Notes under the pieces: model-generated
What the model was told of the DNA's origin: nothing
Database searches by the model: none
The model's input: the letters and a program-made list of their open reading frames with translations, nothing else
Position numbers and translations under genes: made by a program
NCBI GenBank assembly: GCA_030431525.1
Contig: JAUIJC010000032.1
Location: 1-52,706, forward strand
DNA length: 52,706 nt
Reading direction: 5' to 3'
Source of the DNA: Bacteroidia bacterium
GTDB lineage: Bacteria > Bacteroidota > Bacteroidia > Cytophagales > JAAEPT01
Shown: one piece after another, positions 26,393 to 34,657 of the stretch
Layout: the number at the start of each line of letters is the position of its first letter
Numbering within the stretch: the first letter of the stretch is position 1

Positions 26393-26542
26393 TGTGTTTT
26401 GGTTTTTTCAACCTGTTTGTCGTTCTAATAGGTGTAGGTGTTGGTTTTAAAATCATTTCATTGATGTTTAATTGTTAATGGATTTATAATGTGCAGAGGT
26501 GTTATTTGTGTGGTCATTAATTGTTAGACTAACTTTTTTAAA

Positions 26543-27304
26543 ATGTTGAGGATAGCTAGTGCTTTGTTTTTTCTGTTGGTTTCCGGAATGGCTTTGAGCC
26601 AAGAAAAAATACCCAATACATCTGTATGGTTGCAAATGGGTGTAAATGCTTCGTTTTTTGATAATCCCATAGGTGAATATGGAGCTAGTGATTCCGTGTA
26701 TTATGAGCCTAGGGCAAGGGTAAGTCCTTTTTTAGGACTTAAAGTGAAAATAAAGTTGAATAGGATTTTCTCTTTGCAACCAGAAATTTTTTACGGAGGA
26801 AAGGGAGGTGCTTATCGCCGAGCAAATACTTCTGTAACCACTATTGGAGGTAATGGTCAAAATCAGGCCCAATATTATAAGCGCTATAGGCTAGATTATA
26901 TTGAAATGCCTGTGTTGCTTAATGTCAACATAACTCATTTACTCTATAAGAATATTGGAGATGACAGGATTAAGGTTCAGTTATGTTCTGGGATATCCCC
27001 TGCTATAAATTTGCGTTCAACTTTTAGGTATAACGTATTTGAGGCTGGGAAGTCTTATGGACCGATGGTTGAGCAGAAAGAGAAGTTTAAGGTTAAGCAG
27101 TTTGATCACGCCAAAAATTTCCTATTGAATGTTATGGTTGACCTGTCTTTCAATTTTCAAGATAAGAAGGGGGATTACAAAATGCAGGTTTTCCTGAGGT
27201 GGTATAGGACACTGGATAATGTCTATAATATCTCAGAGCTGGATGGATATAATATGGATACTAAGATGCATACCGTTTCTTTGGGGTATGGCATTATGTT
27301 GTAG
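26543..27304 (+). CDS. PorT-like outer-membrane beta-barrel protein
   Basis: This 253-aa protein has a signal peptide (about 1-20, ending ALSQ) and alternating amphipathic strands. Examples are VSPFLGLKVKIKLN, FSLQPEIFYGGKGG, LDYIEMPVLLNVNI, and a final TVSLGYGIML ending in a hydrophobic residue. YIEMPVLLNV is the hallmark of the porin-family/PorT-like barrels (outer-membrane beta-barrel domain, OMP_b-brl_2) abundant in Bacteroidota. It begins after a 150-bp gap, so it may have its own promoter, and ends at a hairpin terminator. It may provide the outer-membrane component of the Rhs locus or be an ordinary barrel protein. Confidence 0.75.
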   Translation: MLRIASALFFLLVSGMALSQEKIPNTSVWLQMGVNASFFDNPIGEYGASDSVYYEPRARVSPFLGLKVKIKLNRIFSLQPEIFYGGKGGAYRRANTSVTTIGGNGQNQAQYYKRYRLDYIEMPVLLNVNITHLLYKNIGDDRIKVQLCSGISPAINLRSTFRYNVFEAGKSYGPMVEQKEKFKVKQFDHAKNFLLNVMVDLSFNFQDKKGDYKMQVFLRWYRTLDNVYNISELDGYNMDTKMHTVSLGYGIML

Positions 27305-27335
27305 AGAGACTATTTGAATAGTTTCATTTTAATTC

Positions 27336-27366
27336 AGGAGCAGGCCATCAACCTTGCTCCTTTTTT
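27336..27366. terminator. Terminator after the Rhs locus
   Basis: AGGAGCA (27336-27342) pairs with TGCTCCT (27355-27361) and is followed by a T-tract. It lies after the porin-like gene and overlaps the end of the convergent recombinase gene. Confidence 0.7.
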
Positions 27367-27944
27367 ATTTCCCCAATTTCCACACCCCGGTACCTCAAAT
27401 ACCGATACAACGTCCTCTTTGAAATGGACAGGTGTCCGGAGATGGCATTCACACTCAGCTTCCCCTCGTTGTAAAGTTGCTCTGCAATGATGGCCTTGTC
27501 CTGGGCTTCCTTGCTAAGCCCTTTGGGTCTTCCTCCAACACGCCCTCTTGCACGAGCTGCTTTCAATCCGGCCATGGTCCGTTCGCGGATGATGTCTCGC
27601 TCGAACTCGGCAAGTGCAGCGAACAGGTGGAAGGTCAGCTTTCCCGTAGGCGTGGTCGTGTCGATATGGTCGTTCAGGCTCATCAGCCCCACGCCCTTCT
27701 CTTCCAAGTGTCCAACCAGCTCCACCAAGTGCTTGAGTGATCGTCCGAGTCGGTCGAGTTTCCAGACCACCACCACGTCCCCTTTGCGGACATGCTCCAA
27801 CAGCTTGTCCAGTTCGGGACGCTCCTTGCTGGCACCGGACCTTTTTTCGTGGAAGACCTTTTCACAGCCCGCTTCTGTCAGGGCGTCCAACTGCAGGTCG
27901 GGATTTTGGTCTTGGGTGCTGACCCGTGCGTAGCCGATGCGCAT
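27348..27944 (-). CDS. Serine recombinase (resolvase/invertase family)
   Basis: This intact 198-aa small serine recombinase has the catalytic domain start MRIGYARVSTQDQNPDLQ with Ser9, the conserved WKLDRLGRSLKHL segment (Asp and Arg of the active site) and the E-helix LAEFERDIIRERT. The C-terminal helix-turn-helix is AISGHLSISKRTLYRYL. It cuts and rejoins DNA at paired sites, acting as a resolvase or an invertase. Upstream (27979-27993) is the palindrome TACTTAGAATAAGTA, a possible binding half-site. A Bacteroidota -7 box lies at 27999-28006. Relics of similar recombinases lie at 9002 and at about 31739-32090. The gene is more GC-rich than the Rhs locus next to it. Confidence 0.95.
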   Translation of the reverse strand: MRIGYARVSTQDQNPDLQLDALTEAGCEKVFHEKRSGASKERPELDKLLEHVRKGDVVVVWKLDRLGRSLKHLVELVGHLEEKGVGLMSLNDHIDTTTPTGKLTFHLFAALAEFERDIIRERTMAGLKAARARGRVGGRPKGLSKEAQDKAIIAEQLYNEGKLSVNAISGHLSISKRTLYRYLRYRGVEIGEIKKEQG

Positions 27945-27998
27945 GGTTTACTGTTCTCGTATGAATGTGTGATTTGGATACTTAGAATAAGTACACCG

Positions 27999-28006
27999 CA
28001 AAGGTA
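27999..28006 (-). promoter_or_regulatory. Bacteroidota -7 element before the serine recombinase
   Basis: On the minus strand this reads TACCTTTG followed by C, an exact TAnnTTTG match about 55 bp upstream of the start codon. The palindrome TACTTAGAATAAGTA lies between it and the gene and may be an operator. Confidence 0.5.
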
Positions 28007-28040
28007 AACGGTTTTGGACGGGCTTGGGAGGCAGGGGCAT

Positions 28041-28077
28041 AAAAAAACCGATGGTTTACTTAAACCACCGGTTTTAT
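28041..28077. terminator. Bidirectional hairpin terminator
   Basis: AAACCGATGGTTT pairs with AAACCACCGGTTT around a short ACTT loop (one mismatch), flanked by A-tract and T-rich DNA. It lies between the GNAT gene and the recombinase promoter and would end the GNAT transcript. Confidence 0.65.
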
Positions 28078-28119
28078 AGAACCCTACTTTAGCGCATTGG
28101 CTGTATGAGTATAGTTGGG

Positions 28120-28695
28120 TCATAGAACTCCTTTTTTTAGTTCCATGATAATTTTTCCGTACTTCATATCATTGGCCGGCAATATCGTGAAACCCATTTT
28201 TCGGTAGAATGTTATTAGGCGATCTTGGTCCTTCTGTGTGCTTTGGTCCCCACAGTAGAGGTCTCCAGTTAGGCGTTCAATATTGTTAGACCTTGCATAG
28301 GCAAGCATTGTGTTGATAGATAGTGTGCCGTATCCTTTATGACTTCCTTGTGCAACATTAAGATCTTCGATGTACATAGTTCCATTAGATATGGTGGCAG
28401 TACTCCCCAGTACCAAGCCGCCCTCTATCACGCCATACATATATATCGCATACACCTTACTGTCTGTGTATTTTTTTGCATATATAATAACTGGATACCC
28501 CTTATGGGTTGTCTGTGGAATCAGCTCTGTGGTCCAGGTGAAAATATCATTTAGATTTTGGATCTGTAGATTAAGCTGTCTGACTTTGTTTTCCAAGTGC
28601 CTGTTTTCTTGGGTTATTTTATCGATGGTTTCACGAAGATATTTGGTTTTTAAACGCAGAGATTTTACGGTATGTGTCCAGATGATGGAAATCAT
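28120..28695 (-). CDS. GNAT-family N-acetyltransferase-like protein with N-terminal coiled coil
   Basis: This 191-aa protein has a helical N-terminus (about 10-55) with heptad-like Leu/Ile spacing, probably a coiled coil. A GNAT fold follows: the acetyl-CoA loop appears as QGSHKGYGTLSINTMLAYA (about 117-135), and the end RLITFYRKMGFTI is the standard beta-alpha-beta closing of GNAT domains. The substrate is unknown. It is not a classic GNAT toxin, since no antitoxin of the DUF1778 type is adjacent. It stands between a terminator and the ankyrin gene. Confidence 0.75.
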   Translation of the reverse strand: MISIIWTHTVKSLRLKTKYLRETIDKITQENRHLENKVRQLNLQIQNLNDIFTWTTELIPQTTHKGYPVIIYAKKYTDSKVYAIYMYGVIEGGLVLGSTATISNGTMYIEDLNVAQGSHKGYGTLSINTMLAYARSNNIERLTGDLYCGDQSTQKDQDRLITFYRKMGFTILPANDMKYGKIIMELKKGVL

Positions 28696-28720
28696 GAGAT
28701 TTTTTTGACTATTAGCTGTA

Positions 28721-28879
28721 TCAACTCTCCTTGATGCGACGTGTCAGCGCCGAGGGCTCCAACTTGAGCTTCTCTGCAATATAGCCCTGCTTGAAGGGCG
28801 AGGACTTGATGCGTTGGGGCAGGCTGTCGAGCAGTGCCTTGTAGTCCTGTACAGTCTTGAGTGGTTTTTCTACTAGTTC
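28721..28879 (-). pseudogene. Short helix-turn-helix fragment in frame after the ankyrin stop
   Basis: Directly after the ankyrin stop codon the same minus-strand frame stays open for 52 residues (ELVEKPLKTVQDYKALLD, then QGYIAEKLKLEPSALTRRIKES). The second part looks like a helix-turn-helix of a small regulator. There is no good start codon of its own. It may be the remainder of another gene joined here by deletion, or a tail removed from the ankyrin protein by one stop mutation. Confidence 0.4.
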
Positions 28880-29611
28880 TTACATCTTTTTGATGTGCGT
28901 AGCAACCTCCGAATCCACATCATATTCAAAATTGAAGGGTACTCCTGCCTCAACAAAAAGTTTTGCGCATGCCAAATGGTCTTCAGTGATCGTTCTTTCT
29001 TCATTCTTAAATACGGAATACTGGAAAGGTGTCATTTCAAGGACTCGGCATTTTCGATAGGGATCAAATCCTTTTTCCAACAAATAGGCCACATTATATG
29101 GAAGTCCCTTGACCGCAGCAATATGCAAAGCAGTTCTTCCTATGTAGTCCAGTTCTTCCTCTGCCCTTACTTCATAGCCCTTGCTCAGAAAAGATTCCAA
29201 TGCTGGAGAAGCAAGTAGGTATTTGTCCAAAGACTTTTGTTCACCATCCTTTTGATCAAAGTCTAGTATTTCCTGTTCGAGAACTAGTGACAAGAAGCTA
29301 AAAGCAGCTTCACAATCTTCTTGGTCATATTCTTGTGGATTGTTCAAAACATCGAAAAGGAGGTGTATTGGGCGTTTTCCATCGGTATTCATCGGTCCGT
29401 TAATCGTAGCTCCTTTCGAAAGGAGGAACTCGGCGATATCGAAATTATGGTATTTGATAGCGCACATCAGAGGGGTATTGCCCATCCGGTTCTGTACTTT
29501 TAAGGAATCTTCTCCTTCTTTGATGTCTTCATCAAGGAAGTATTTGATGTGGGAAATGTTCGGCTTTTCATCGCTACAGTGGTGGTGAATTGGAAGGTCT
29601 TGTGAAGTCAT
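28880..29611 (-). CDS. Ankyrin-repeat protein
   Basis: This 243-aa cytoplasmic protein has ankyrin repeats. The clearest are GNTPLMCAIKYHNFDIAEFLLSKGATI (about 44-70), a degenerate one (GKRPIHLLFDVL) and GRTALHIAAVKGLPYNVAYLLEKG (about 163-187). Ankyrin repeats bind other proteins, and in bacterial accessory regions they are found in defence genes and effector-immunity genes. No enzymatic domain is visible. It lies just after the PLD-ATPase gene on the same strand (119-bp gap), so the two may be co-transcribed. Confidence 0.85.
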   Translation of the reverse strand: MTSQDLPIHHHCSDEKPNISHIKYFLDEDIKEGEDSLKVQNRMGNTPLMCAIKYHNFDIAEFLLSKGATINGPMNTDGKRPIHLLFDVLNNPQEYDQEDCEAAFSFLSLVLEQEILDFDQKDGEQKSLDKYLLASPALESFLSKGYEVRAEEELDYIGRTALHIAAVKGLPYNVAYLLEKGFDPYRKCRVLEMTPFQYSVFKNEERTITEDHLACAKLFVEAGVPFNFEYDVDSEVATHIKKM

Positions 29612-29730
29612 GATTCTAAAATTTTAAAAGCTATCTCCAAATAAAAGGATTTTGCAATTCAAACAGGACGAGGTGTCTTTAATAAGCTCCTCCATAAATC
29701 TGGTCCAAGTCTCAAGGTTCTTATTGGGTT

Positions 29731-31650
29731 TTATATAATCCCAAACAGCCCCGACCTAAACCTGTAGTTGAGAAAAGACTCTATCTCTTCTCTTTGAAAG
29801 GAAATCTGACCGCTGATGGCACTGTTGATGAGGTAATCTGGGGTGTTTTTCTTCAGCCTACGCACGGTGATGGGGTCTGCCGAAAGGACCACTTCCCCCC
29901 TTTTTACTTTCCACGCCTTGGGGTCGTTGATGACCAACTGCATCAGGTCGCTCACCACTGGGGAGTATTTCTCCCTGTTCACCTCTCGGATATCCACCCT
30001 GCTGAGCCAATCGGGTACTTGACCAATGAATTGCTCGTAATGCGTCTTGATGATGCTGTGGGACACGTAGAGCATGTCGAGGTTTTCCTGAGGACTGTAT
30101 GTTGTCACCTGTTCCCCTTTGAAGTGCCTGACCATGTGGTAGAGGTATGACTGGAAGAATGAGGAAGACATCTCCTGGATGATTTCTGCAGTTTTCCTGC
30201 CTAGCGTTCTCGTCTTGTCGTCATTGTCCGGAAGACTGGCCCTAGTGCTACGTATGAAGGAGCGTTTCCAAATCTCGGTGTTGAAGGCGTCCTGTGAGGC
30301 GTTCATAGCAATCATGATTGGCGCATATTCGCCGTTAACCAACAGGTCTGTGTTTTTGATGACTTCCACGGCGTGGGAGGAGAATCTGGTGGAGTCCAAG
30401 TCATCAATCATGATAGGGTAGCGTTTAAAGTCGAGTTGCATGGCAGCGATACCTGCTTTCGTGAATTGTCCGTTCTGAACCCCCTGTGTTGTTCCCGTGA
30501 CCATCTTGTGGATCAGCTTTAGGAACTGTGACTTCCCCGAAGTGCTGTTGCCGTACAGCACGCCGACCAAGGGGTAGTCGTAGAGGTATGGGTTCTCCTC
30601 AAGTCCTCCCGCCCTGAAGTCGCAGGCCATGGGGACGGCCAGCGCCCAGGTGAGAAAGGCGTTATAGTTCCTGATGATTTTATCTACCTGACCGGAGAAG
30701 TGTTGGTAGCCCTGAAAAAACTCGTCGAGCAACCTCAAGTCGTTCTTGACCTTTTCCGTGTCTTGAGTCTTGAGGCTGGTGTACTGCTCGTTGAGCTCCA
30801 TCAGTTCGTCTTCGATGTTAATGGAAAGGCTTCGGGACTTCGGGGCCTTCTCCTTAGTAGGTTTTTGTAGTGCCTTGGAGATGCGGTCGAGCTGTGGTCC
30901 TCTGAAAACTAGCTTGGATTTGTTGGGGGAAGGGATCGTTTCAGTGAGTTGCTTGGACCGTTTGAAGGAGAACATCTTTTGTTCCACCTCTCCTGCTGAT
31001 TCTCCCTTTGAGATCTCAACGCCGTCTAAGGACAGGTCACTTTTTAGGTCGGGTGTATAATCATCCTCCAGCAATCGTATCGGGTTTGGGAACTCGATAC
31101 TCGACTTGTCCCGGATATGGACGAAGTTTTCTTCGTAATGGAGAAATGCGTCTTCGTCGTTGTCGAAAATGATGTACCCCTCGTTTTGTCTTCCGCTGAA
31201 TGCTGCTGTGCTGAAGTTTGCGCTCGTCGACAGGACACGGCGTGCTCCAGAAGGGCCTTCCAACAAGTAGCACTTCTCATGTGAGACGATGTCTTTGCAG
31301 ACAAAGAGGTGGAGCTTCTTGTTTATAATTTTTTCACGGATGACATCCTTCGACTTTTTGAAGCAGACGGAAAGCTCCTTGCTCAGTTGTGTTTGGTAGT
31401 GGAAGAACTCGTCGTACTGCTTGACCATGGCGGGCCGGCCAATGATGACTTCCACCTTGTCATATTTGCTAATGATTTTATGGAGTATGCGTAGGTCGCT
31501 GGAGTAGGTCAGTATCCTTATCCTTGAATAGTTCTCTGAAAAGATTTGGTCGAAATCCATGGGCTCCTTGGCTACAAAGTTTGCTTTGACCACATCGAGC
31601 CCGCTTTTGGATGTTTTTGTGTCGGTACCGAAAACTGTTAATTGATTCAT
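29731..31650 (-). CDS. PLD-superfamily nuclease fused to a P-loop ATPase
   Basis: This 639-aa protein joins two enzymatic parts. The N-terminal half (about 30-180) is a single phospholipase-D-type domain with HEK (His124, Lys126), followed by STSANFSTAAF and Glu157, the HxK-N-E pattern of NgoFVII/Nuc-like endonucleases. These work as dimers because one chain has one HKD half-site. A linker (about 180-300) leads to a P-loop ATPase with Walker A GNSTSGKS (367-374) and Walker B PIMIDDLD (412-419). A conserved-looking NGEYAPIMIAMNAS segment and an Arg-rich RSFIRSTRASLP follow, recalling SF3/AAA+-type motors. A helical C-terminus ends FGII. PLD nucleases coupled to ATPases are common in antiphage systems. 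I do not recognise this exact fusion. Confidence 0.75.
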   Translation of the reverse strand: MNQLTVFGTDTKTSKSGLDVVKANFVAKEPMDFDQIFSENYSRIRILTYSSDLRILHKIISKYDKVEVIIGRPAMVKQYDEFFHYQTQLSKELSVCFKKSKDVIREKIINKKLHLFVCKDIVSHEKCYLLEGPSGARRVLSTSANFSTAAFSGRQNEGYIIFDNDEDAFLHYEENFVHIRDKSSIEFPNPIRLLEDDYTPDLKSDLSLDGVEISKGESAGEVEQKMFSFKRSKQLTETIPSPNKSKLVFRGPQLDRISKALQKPTKEKAPKSRSLSINIEDELMELNEQYTSLKTQDTEKVKNDLRLLDEFFQGYQHFSGQVDKIIRNYNAFLTWALAVPMACDFRAGGLEENPYLYDYPLVGVLYGNSTSGKSQFLKLIHKMVTGTTQGVQNGQFTKAGIAAMQLDFKRYPIMIDDLDSTRFSSHAVEVIKNTDLLVNGEYAPIMIAMNASQDAFNTEIWKRSFIRSTRASLPDNDDKTRTLGRKTAEIIQEMSSSFFQSYLYHMVRHFKGEQVTTYSPQENLDMLYVSHSIIKTHYEQFIGQVPDWLSRVDIREVNREKYSPVVSDLMQLVINDPKAWKVKRGEVVLSADPITVRRLKKNTPDYLINSAISGQISFQREEIESFLNYRFRSGLFGII

Positions 31651-31738
31651 GGCTGATAGGGTGTGATGGTTTTTCCGTGCATGAACCCGAATCGGTCCGC
31701 ATCCTATGTGCGGATAAAATGGAGTAAACGATTCTTTT

Positions 31739-32080
31739 TCAGAAAGATAACATGAGTGCTTTTATAGGTGGATAATCACATGGTTTATATTGCTCTGTTA
31801 GTAGGGCGGTAGATGTATCTTTTTGTTTAAGTAAACCAATGTATGAGGCCTCTTTGGAAAGCCCCTTGGGCGTGCCACCTTCAGTCCACATGGGTACTTC
31901 AAATTCAGCCAGCCTTGCTAACAGGTGGATGTAGGTGTGGTCGTTTCGATATGATCGTTTAGGCTCATCAGCCCCATGCCTTTTTCCTCCAAGTGTCTGA
32001 CTAGCTCGACCAAGTGCTTTTCGCACTCCGCCTCCGTAAGAGCGTCCAACGGGTAACTGAAGTCTAGATTGGAGGTCATG
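31739..32080 (-). pseudogene. Remnant of a serine recombinase
   Basis: Minus-strand pieces in shifting frames match the recombinase at 27348: DALTEAECEKH, then LVELVRHLEEKGMGLMSLNDH (31960-32010), LARLAEFE and GGTPKGLSKEA. The catalytic start is gone, and the segment between EAECEK and the HLVELV helix is deleted. The frame is shifted near 31930. It is not functional. Confidence 0.8.
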
Positions 32081-32206
32081 ATAACGTTGTTTTCATGGCA
32101 AGATGATAAAAAATGAAGTGCTCAGGTTCTATGTTTCAGATTGGACAGATAATGATAAAAGGGCGATACATTTAAAATATTTTGTACAAATACAAAGCTG
32201 TCATGT

Positions 32207-32707
32207 TTAAGAAGCCTCCTTTACAGTTTCTCCAGATTGAGAAGAGGTGAGTATGTCGTGAATATCGTTCACTTCGATATACATTTTAGAGATTGTCTGC
32301 TCCATGATTTTCCTAATCATGTCGGCTTGTTTCCTTTCATGCTCAATAGTGTCCTTGAGGGCGGATATGGTAGCTTCCTTTTCATCAAGTAGATTTTCAA
32401 ACATTTCTTTTTGCTTAGAGGCACTTGAAGCGTTGGGGTAGCTCTCCCCAAATCGATTCAGGATTTCCTCCTCTATCAGGTTATTGATTCTCTCCTGTTC
32501 ATTGGGGTACATTATGTCATTAAGTGTCACCCCATAAAACTTACAGATTTTCAACAGGACCTTCAATGGAGGGAATTGCGAGCCCAATTCATATTTGTTG
32601 AGTGAGGATTCCCCGATTTCAATGCCCTCAGCGGCTTGTCGAAGGTTCATCCCCTGTGATGTGCGCAAACTTTTCAGTTTTTCTTTGAAAAAGTCAACTA
32701 GCTTCAT
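32207..32707 (-). CDS. XRE-family transcriptional repressor
   Basis: This 166-aa protein has an N-terminal HTH_3 domain (about 10-66: LKSLRTSQGMNLRQAAEGIEIGESSLNKYELGSQFPPL). A long coiled-coil-like helical C-terminus (about 80-150) probably dimerises it. It is divergent from the DUF4373-type replication gene, with a 254-bp shared control region, the arrangement of repressor and replication gene in phages and integrative elements. It likely represses both promoters. The palindrome CTGAT-AAATA-ATCAG at 32743-32757 is a candidate operator. Confidence 0.85.
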   Translation of the reverse strand: MKLVDFFKEKLKSLRTSQGMNLRQAAEGIEIGESSLNKYELGSQFPPLKVLLKICKFYGVTLNDIMYPNEQERINNLIEEEILNRFGESYPNASSASKQKEMFENLLDEKEATISALKDTIEHERKQADMIRKIMEQTISKMYIEVNDIHDILTSSQSGETVKEAS

Positions 32708-32742
32708 TGATTCTTACTTTAAGTCAGATATATTTGCAAATG

Positions 32743-32757
32743 CTGATAAATAATCAG
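32743..32757. promoter_or_regulatory. Candidate XRE repressor operator
   Basis: CTGAT and ATCAG form a perfect 5-bp inverted repeat with a 5-bp AT-rich spacer, 36 bp upstream of the repressor start. It lies in the divergent control region. The role is inferred from position and symmetry only. Confidence 0.35.
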
Positions 32758-32961
32758 AATTCTATGTTTTTCTATTGTAAAGGTAAGTTGATAACTCCTT
32801 GTTTCAATAGGCGGTATGGGGGTGATAATTTATGTCAGTGCATTCTGGTAGGCAAAAGTTGCCACACTTTAATCTTACTATTAATCCAAAAAGCTTCTTT
32901 TAAGTATTGTTTTAATAGGCTTTCGGATTAGTAGTCACACTAACGTATTCAAAATTCTGTT

Positions 32962-34050
32962 ATGAAGAAGGGACTGGATTATTTTGCACTTCAAGCTAAT
33001 GACCCTGATTTAGAAGTGGTTGGGTCTATTTTTAGTCACCAAGGCTTTAGAATATACTGTGAACTGATGAAAGCAATTGTTACACAGGAGGGCTGGTTTC
33101 TTCGATGGAATCGAAATTCAGCTATTTTATTTGCCAAACGACATAATGTTGACCAAAGCATGGTTAGAAAGGTTGTAAAATTTTTATTGAAAGAATATGA
33201 CTTCTTTGACAACGAAATTTTTGAGAATCATAAAATACTTACTTCTGCCACAATTCAAGCAAGTTTTCTGACAATGACCAAGAGGCGTAAAAGAAACCGT
33301 GTTTTGCAAATGTCAGGTATTCACGTAGCTACTTTAGCTAGACTTAAAAGAGGGGATTTTGTGGTGAAAGATTGTGGTGTTGAGATAGTTAACGATAAAG
33401 GGGAGTTGGTAGAACTCTTTGAAGTCCCTGTTAAAAAAGGAGGCAAGGAATGTAAAGTGAAGCAAAAGGAGGTAAAGGATCAACTTAATGGGAGAATTGA
33501 TTCTTCTAAAGAAGAATTGTCTGAGCCTTCGCTAGAGGTTGAGGAATTGATACGTTTGGGAAAGGAGAAAATGGAGGAGAGTCAAACATCTTCATACTCA
33601 AGGGAGCAGGAAGGAGAAGAAAAGAAAAACGTTGCTCTAAAAAAGAAACCAGAGAAGCACCCAGCTCGTGATGCTTTGGTGGCGATTTGGGAAGAGCGAA
33701 TGGGCATGAAGTATATTTCAGATGTGGTACAGAATACGGCTGTTCGGCAACTGTGCAAGAAAATCGAGAAGAATATTTTGATGAAAACGCCCAAAATGAA
33801 AGGCAATACCGACTTGGTGGAACAGATTGCTTTGTTTTTCAAGGAGATGATGGACCGTTGGGGTGAACTAGATAACTTCTACCAAAAGCAAGTGGCTTTT
33901 ACGGCTATCAACAAGCAATTCGAGAACATTATTTATCAGCAACGCAACGGGGTTTTAGACAGTTCTTATCAAAACTCCATGTCTGGTGTGATGAATGGGA
34001 CAATGACCCGTGAACAAATGAATGAAGTGTATGAGCAAGTACTGAATTAA
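32962..34050 (+). CDS. DUF4373-type (Lin1244/Lin1753-like) replication protein
   Basis: This 362-aa protein has an N-terminal DUF4373-like winged-helix domain (about 1-105: MKKGLDYFALQANDPDLE, RIYCELMKAIVTQEGW). This domain is found in replication initiators of Bacteroidota and Firmicutes phages and integrative elements. A low-complexity Lys/Glu-rich middle (about 150-235) has the coding sequence of a palindrome (33494-33521), and the C-terminal helical region (about 235-340) may recruit helicase. In lambda-like phages the origin lies inside the initiator gene, and the palindrome may mark such an origin. The same segment is duplicated near 2884-2910. It is divergent from an XRE repressor. Confidence 0.8.
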   Translation: MKKGLDYFALQANDPDLEVVGSIFSHQGFRIYCELMKAIVTQEGWFLRWNRNSAILFAKRHNVDQSMVRKVVKFLLKEYDFFDNEIFENHKILTSATIQASFLTMTKRRKRNRVLQMSGIHVATLARLKRGDFVVKDCGVEIVNDKGELVELFEVPVKKGGKECKVKQKEVKDQLNGRIDSSKEELSEPSLEVEELIRLGKEKMEESQTSSYSREQEGEEKKNVALKKKPEKHPARDALVAIWEERMGMKYISDVVQNTAVRQLCKKIEKNILMKTPKMKGNTDLVEQIALFFKEMMDRWGELDNFYQKQVAFTAINKQFENIIYQQRNGVLDSSYQNSMSGVMNGTMTREQMNEVYEQVLN

Positions 34051-34657
34051 TCAGAAGGGCAAATGTTAGTAAGTGTGATAGTTAAAAAGAAATCGTAGTG
34101 AGGGAAGACAATGAAAATACTGTTGAGGTCCAGTATTCTGTCCTGTATGGGGAGATGTGTACGACCACTTTACGATCAAGAGAATTTTCTTAGCCCAACG
34201 GAAATCTATAAAGAAATGGGCTGACTCATTTTATCATCTACCGAAATAATCCCCGTGCGAAACCATGCATATCACCTCTTTTGATCCGGATTTAACCCAT
34301 TGTAAATCAGCGAGAATATTCTTTTATCAGAACCACGACCCATCCACGGGACATTTTCGGAAAGTTATTTTTGGTCTTTTTACTTTCGATAAATCATAAA
34401 ATCTCCCATCCAAAAGTGATTGTGTCTAAGCCATTAAAGACCAGTTGAAAGGCCAATGTGTGGTGGAATTATATTGATGGCATGTAAAGCCTGTAGTATC
34501 AAAATCGATACTTCGCGCTTTGTCTCCCAAGCGTTCAAACTGGAAGGGTTGTTCATAGCCATCCACTGGATGTTAGATGGAATACCGTTATCGGGAAGTT
34601 AAAGGAAGTAATGAAAGCCATTAAGTGGCGCAATTAGGTGAAAACGAAGAAAGAGTA
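34051..34657. other. Region without a recognisable gene
   Basis: Short open frames on both strands are broken by stops and show no family pattern I can name. The base composition is similar to the flanking genes, so this may be decayed coding DNA left by an insertion or deletion. Confidence 0.4.

Noticed and set aside
29731-31650. DISARM drmC
   Set aside because: drmC is a PLD protein, but no drmA helicase, drmB (DUF1998) or DISARM methylase is nearby, and the fused P-loop ATPase does not fit drmC.
31044-31702. Small minus-strand ORFs in alternative frames around the PLD domain
   Set aside because: They overlap the intact 639-aa frame that carries clear catalytic motifs and have shifted-frame composition.
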